Source: Sphagnum magellanicum
Lineage: Eukaryota > Streptophyta > Sphagnopsida > Sphagnales > Sphagnaceae
Reading direction: 5' to 3'
Length of the DNA: 64,000 nt
Assembly (NCBI GenBank): GCA_021904315.1
Contig: CM038913.1
Coordinates: 5,641,958 to 5,705,957, forward strand
Under the pieces are notes generated by a model. The model was not told the origin of the DNA. It saw only the letters and a program-made list of their open reading frames with translations, and made no database searches. Below, piece by piece: positions 59,291-64,000 of the stretch; positions within the stretch are counted from its first letter, which is position 1, and each line of letters opens with the position of its first letter. Position numbers and translations under genes: made by a program.

Positions 59291-60544
59291 TTAAGAAATT
59301 TTATATTATTAGAAAAGATTAACAAAATGAGTTCAACTTGAATCCAAACACAAGGAAAAACAAAGAGATCACTAAAAAATTTTAAAAATTGAAAATAATA
59401 ATGATAGATGGAAAAGTAAAATTAAGAGCCAAATGACTCAAGGAAGAAGTTCACACATTTAATTGTTTTCAACATGATGTTAATAATGACCAAAATCATT
59501 TATGTATTGAATAGTTTTATGTGTATATATACTTTCACCAATTCTTATATGGGTGGATGCCCATGTTAATTAATCGCAAAGGTGTTGGTTTCACATAGAC
59601 ACTAATTCAACTAGTTGTCTACAAAAAATATAACAACATATGGGGAAACAAGGAAACTATGAAGAAAGGTGAACACAACCATATGGACAAACCAAAAAGA
59701 GCAAAACACGGAATGATGAACTATACAAGATGTAAATAATCTAATTGAAATTCTAATTACAATGTCCCATTTGACCAAGTTAATCGTATCCTAGTAGAAT
59801 GCTAGACCTTGAACCATAGGCCAATAAAGGATTTTGAGTAATATTTCCCATTTTGAATGATGATTATTTTTCTAAGCAAAAATAAGTTCATTCCCATTCC
59901 TAAGGGTTGTGTGCACATTTCCTTCCACTACAATGGCATTGATATTTGGAAAAAATTACTATTAATAATGACTCATTTTTTGATGTGTGGAAATATGTGA
60001 GGGATTCTCATTTTGCTATGCTATGACTCAGAAGTGGCAAATATACCTAGCCCACATGTGGCTTATGTTAGCATCTTGCTCCTTAATCAAAACATGAAAA
60101 TTTGACTACAAACTTTAATTAAAATAATTAAGAAAAGGCCATAGATCCATAATTTCCTCTTAGCTTATTTTGGTCAATCAATCTATGTTAAAATGATGAT
60201 TAATTCAATTGCCACTTTTGCATATTCATAGAAACTTATCAACAAGATTATATGCCTCACATGTTGCATTTCTAATTTCTAAGGCATTACAAGCCTTGGA
60301 CAATGATCTTCAAAGTTCAAAGTGTATTCACACCAAGTTGAACAAGTTTTCCAATACTTTGTTAACAAATGGAATGACATTCCACATATAATACATTAGT
60401 TCATGTTAGAGATTTCCCACTACTTATGATGCAAAGTTTGTGCAAACCATCAAACAAGAATCCAAACGCAACCTTCACTCATCATTGTTGGTGAACTATT
60501 TAAGGCCCACCAAACCTCAATGAGTTCTGAATTTTAATTTCCAC
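59291..60544. other. AT-rich stretch upstream of the HNL locus
   Basis: This is presumably the promoter side of the HNL gene. No other gene or element is recognised. Confidence 0.4.
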
Positions 60545-61055
60545 AAGGTGGAAAGTGTGTGCTCAAGACAAAGTTTTGTACAAAGAAAGTTCATCATCAG
60601 ATCAACAAACAACCCCCATCCTTTACTTCTTGTTCTTGTTAAAGAGAGATTTGAAGGTAGGTCGATCTCAATAGGTTCTATAGATAATCAGTAAGGTCCA
60701 GAAAGTGTGTATTAAAGGAAAAAAAAATTGTGAAAAGGAAAGCTTATCACAAAACCCTCAAACAACAAACCCCCCCACATCACATCCTTGTTGTTGACGA
60801 GGGCCTTGAAGGTTGGTCAACCTCATAAGGTTCCAAAACATGCTCAACAAGTTGAAGAGGGCCTTGAAGGTCGGTCAACCTCAAGAGGTTCCGAAACATG
60901 TTCAACAAGTTGCAAAGTATGGACTAAAGTTTTGTGCAAAGAAAACTTATCACGAAAGCAAACATCTCTCTCCCCCTTCCAGCCCCTCAAATCCTTCCTT
61001 TGTCATTGAACAGAGATGAGAAGGTTTAGGCCAACCTCAACACGTTCTAGAAATC
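60545..61055 (+). repeat. Nested tandem repeat
   Basis: Three diverged copies of a larger unit of 150-210 bp (60550-60680, 60705-60835, 60919-61049) share aaagttttgt.caaagaaa, ttatcac, a C-rich block and gaaggt..gtcaacctca..ggttc. Inside the array a 58-bp unit is duplicated almost exactly (60798-60855 and 60856-60913: gagggccttgaaggt, tcaacctca, aggttcc, caacaagttg). Confidence 0.75.
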
Positions 61056-64000
61056 TTTTCCTCGGCACAAGTGCCAAGAGAAAGAGCCACAAACATATCA
61101 CGAAGCGCCACGCTCGCGATAACAGAGGTGCAACATCTCCTCTCCTTTTCTTCTTCGCGCCAAGAAGAACTTTTCCACTCCTCTTCATATTGTCGGCTCA
61201 AAATCCCCCTCCTTCCCAGATCTGTAATGACCTTTTCTTCTACTCTCTTGCCTCTGTCAACATTCTCTTCCTCTACTACCTTGCCTCCCTCCCACAAATA
61301 TATCTTCCTCTACTCTCTTGTCATACCTCAACAATCATTTTCTCGATTGTATCGCCCTCTACCGACAATCTCACACTCTTGTCCTCCCCCCAAAAATCTT
61401 TCCTTCTTGATACCCTCCTCTTGTGCATCTTCTTCTTTAGCGTCTTTAACTGCTCTCCTCGAAGCGCGTTGAACGTGTGGTCACGCTGCCTTGTCTATTC
61501 CCAACCCTCGCGCGTCATGCCTAGCCGTTCGCTGTACGCGTTTTCTTGGCATATTCGCTGCAGAATATTCCACCTACGCGTCTTTTCCAATCCAGTACAG
61601 TGTTTCAGTCGATTTCCGATTCACTACAATGTTCAGGGCAACATGGCAGAGATATTACTCTGTATAACACACAGCTCGTTTGAAATTTGTTGCTATCCAG
61701 TTGTTGCAGCAACGATTGCAGAGAAAGAAACGAACTGATGCAGGGAACAGAAAACCTGAAGAGAATTGTAGGCCAGAGGTGTTTCTGAACAGTGAATTTT
61801 CGAATTTCTACCAGTCCTAAACAGATGCAAAGGAGGTTATGGTCAGTTCTCAACTTCTTGAGAATACACATGGTGTAAGTGCATCATCAGATTGTGTTTA
61901 TAGTCTCGGAATTTCTCTGATTCTATGATCAAATTTTCTTCTTAGTTTTGTTAGAACATGAGAATCTAGCAAGAAACATTGAGATTGACAGTCAGTTTGA
62001 ATTCATTGGATTAGGATTCCATCAGGTGGAACTGGATTGAAGTGAAAAAATGAGTTGTGGACATTTCCAATATATCAGTATGATGAAGAACAATGAGCAC
62101 ATTGATCTGCAGAAGTCAACATAGAACAAACAACACTTACAGGTTCATTCACTCCCTCCCCAAATGCCAACAATGATCAGCTGAAAGGCAAATCAGATTG
62201 TGAATTCAAATCATGTTCAAATCATGATCTTGTAGAGTCCAATGATTCTGTTAAACCTTGATTGGCAGGTTGGTTTCATTGTTAAATTCATTCTGTAGTA
62301 ATTGTTTCACAGGATTCTTACTTTGTTGATATTGGAAAATTTCAAAACTGAGAGTTCCTCCATTGAATGTGCTTACTGTTTGCATCTAACATCCAAAGAT
62401 AGTTAGATTGGAGTTAGGAAAGAACTTGTATTGGATGATCAGTTTGCAGAGTTGAGCGTTATCAAAATCTAGGCTTCCCCCTTAAGTGCTCTTGTTTTGG
62501 GTTACCTGAGTTTAGGGTTTAGAGGCTCTTGGCACTGATCAGAAAGATTATGAAACAGTTCAGTTCATGGGTGTCAAGAAAAAAAGAAGCAGCCTTATTC
62601 AATGTTGAACTTTTTTCAGTCATGTATGTATCTTCTCCTGCAACCTTGTCAATTTGTTTCAGAGAATTGCTCAGCACTTATTCTCAACTTGGCAGGTTTG
62701 GAACAGCTTCTGTTCAATTCACAGCAATTGCAAGTGAATTCATGCCTTCAAACTTGTGACTTATCATGCAGTTGGGAAGGGATAAATGGACACTTTGTGC
62801 ACTGAGCATAGCATATCATGCAATTCCTTGAGCTGGCTTCAGATGGTGATCAGTCATCATGCACTGCTATGCAAATGCTGTTGGTAATGTTCTGCAGCTC
62901 AATGCACTTTACAGGTTTTTAAAATTTTGTTTCACGGCATTCCTATTCTGGGCATCAGCACATAAGAAGGCAGTCAATGGCGGTATTCAATTCTGAAGTT
63001 CATGAAGAAGTTGGTTGGTTGACATTTAACATGACAGGTATGTTACATGCTGCTGGAGGAGAAAGCAGACCGCATCTTGACTTCTACTGGCCAAGAAGAG
63101 GTTGGGAGTTGCAGCAGTCATCAACGAGCAGTGCTCAGTTCAGTAGACCAGCTCCAGATTGTGAATGCAGTTGGTTCATGTATGCTAGGAGCTTCAGTGG
63201 AGACAGAAAACTTGTTAGTGTTGTGCTGTTGAGAAAGTCTCTGTAAGTAATTATACTGATGTGATATTTTTGCCTTTTATAAAGCTTGTTTTTTCTTCAT
63301 GACTACTCAACACTGTCTATGTTCAATACTATTCAGGCCAATTGTTGTGTCTTGTTTTTATTACAAAGAACCAGTGATCAGTGTGTGGCCCTCTATAGAC
63401 TTTGCTGTCTGTCATAGGTGAGCTTCACATTCAATGGTCTCCTTGGGAAGGACTCATTTCACAATCACAAGGTCACTCAGGTGTTTGAAGGGGACTTTTG
63501 TTTTCAGGCTGTAACATATGTCTATGGTTCCTGTGTTTGCAAAGACCTTCCAGTGTTTTCCGAAAGCATGAGTGAAATGTGATCTGATTTGGTGTGAACT
63601 TTGAAGGATCACAGAAAAGGGTTCTCAGTCTGGAAGCTGTTGTTTTTTCGCTCTTGGTTTGCTAGGCTCCTTTACATTTCATGGGATCTTACGAAAAAGA
63701 AGTCTGAAAGAGAGGACCTAATTCAGGCTATCTGAAGAAGCAGCTATCCAAAGGTATTGCATTGTTAGGAGGGTTTGATGATTGAAAGCATCAATTATGT
63801 GATCATCCAGGGTGAAGCACTCCAACAGTGATCTTTCTATTTACCTCATGATTGTTTAGTTGAGGATCACTTGGGGGCACAGGGGTGAGAAAGAAAAACC
63901 TTTTTAATCAAATCATATGCAACTGCGTGAAGCTTTTAGATCATCCAGTATCTCAATAATGTACTATTGCACCAAAATAATCAATCACATACCGATTGTT
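61056..64000. other. GC-richer stretch with no recognised gene
   Basis: The + strand from 61100 to 61470 is strongly CT-rich and resembles a long 5' leader. A 240-residue frame begins at 61016 but is low-complexity Ser/Leu/Phe and shows no domain. Around 63047-63230 one frame reads like an ordinary protein (LLEEKADRILTSTGQEEVG), but I could not join it to neighbouring exons. The stretch may be the 5' part of a gene that continues beyond the window or an expressed non-coding region. Confidence 0.3.

Noticed and set aside
61016..61738. 240-codon + strand open frame with an ATG
   Set aside because: It is low-complexity Ser/Leu/Phe/Pro from CT-rich DNA, with no domain. It more probably reflects a pyrimidine-rich leader than a protein.

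Overview
The window is nuclear DNA of a land plant. It holds intron-rich genes with GT-AG splice sites, long AT-rich non-coding stretches, many microsatellites and minisatellites, and several families of small inverted-repeat elements. The gene set is plant-specific: a CBL-interacting protein kinase, the jasmonate receptor COI1, a pectin methylesterase and an NB-ARC/LRR immune receptor. The immune receptor carries an N-terminal alpha/beta-hydrolase. This hydrolase-NBS-LRR (HNL) class is known from liverworts and other non-seed plants and is not known from flowering plants, so a bryophyte, lycophyte or fern is the best guess. The COI1 pocket carries the alanine typical of vascular plants instead of the valine reported in Marchantia, which leans towards a lycophyte or fern. 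The species cannot be fixed from the sequence alone.

Layout. 1-5.2 kb: AT-rich repeats and no gene. 5.45-9.99 kb (+): CIPK/SnRK3 kinase, 15 coding exons, all introns phase 0. 11.75-15.17 kb (-): COI1, 3 exons, 596 residues, convergent with the kinase. 15.2-29.9 kb: gene-poor, with two recognisable MITE-like families, a long inverted repeat, tandem arrays and palindromes. 30.23-32.06 kb (+): pectin methylesterase of the PME31 type, 2 exons. 34.61-36.86 kb (-): Werner-type 3'-5' exonuclease, 6 exons, convergent with the esterase. 37.3-37.6 kb: a broken His/Gln-rich exon. 38.6-39.1 kb: a degenerate telomere-like TTTAGGG array. 44.58-46.43 kb (-): a small unrecognised three-exon gene. 48.7-59.3 kb (-): the HNL locus. 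60.5-61.05 kb: a tandem repeat, followed to the end of the window by sequence with no recognised gene.

The most striking feature is the HNL locus. A SERAC1-like hydrolase (Ser, His and oxyanion HG motif visible) is spliced to an NB-ARC domain and then to an LRR region that is a coding minisatellite of 72-bp (24-residue) units spanning about 5.5 kb, roughly 77 units, with a 216-bp higher-order period in its most homogeneous part. The NB-ARC exon has a one-base frameshift, and the LRR array has several in-frame stops and frameshifts, so as sequenced the gene is broken. Nearly identical repeats lie next to the NB-ARC and decayed ones lie far from it, which suggests recent expansion at one edge.

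The other genes are housekeeping, signalling and cell-wall genes with no operon-like relation to each other. Exon boundaries were worked out by hand from splice signals, reading frame and family knowledge. No database search was run.
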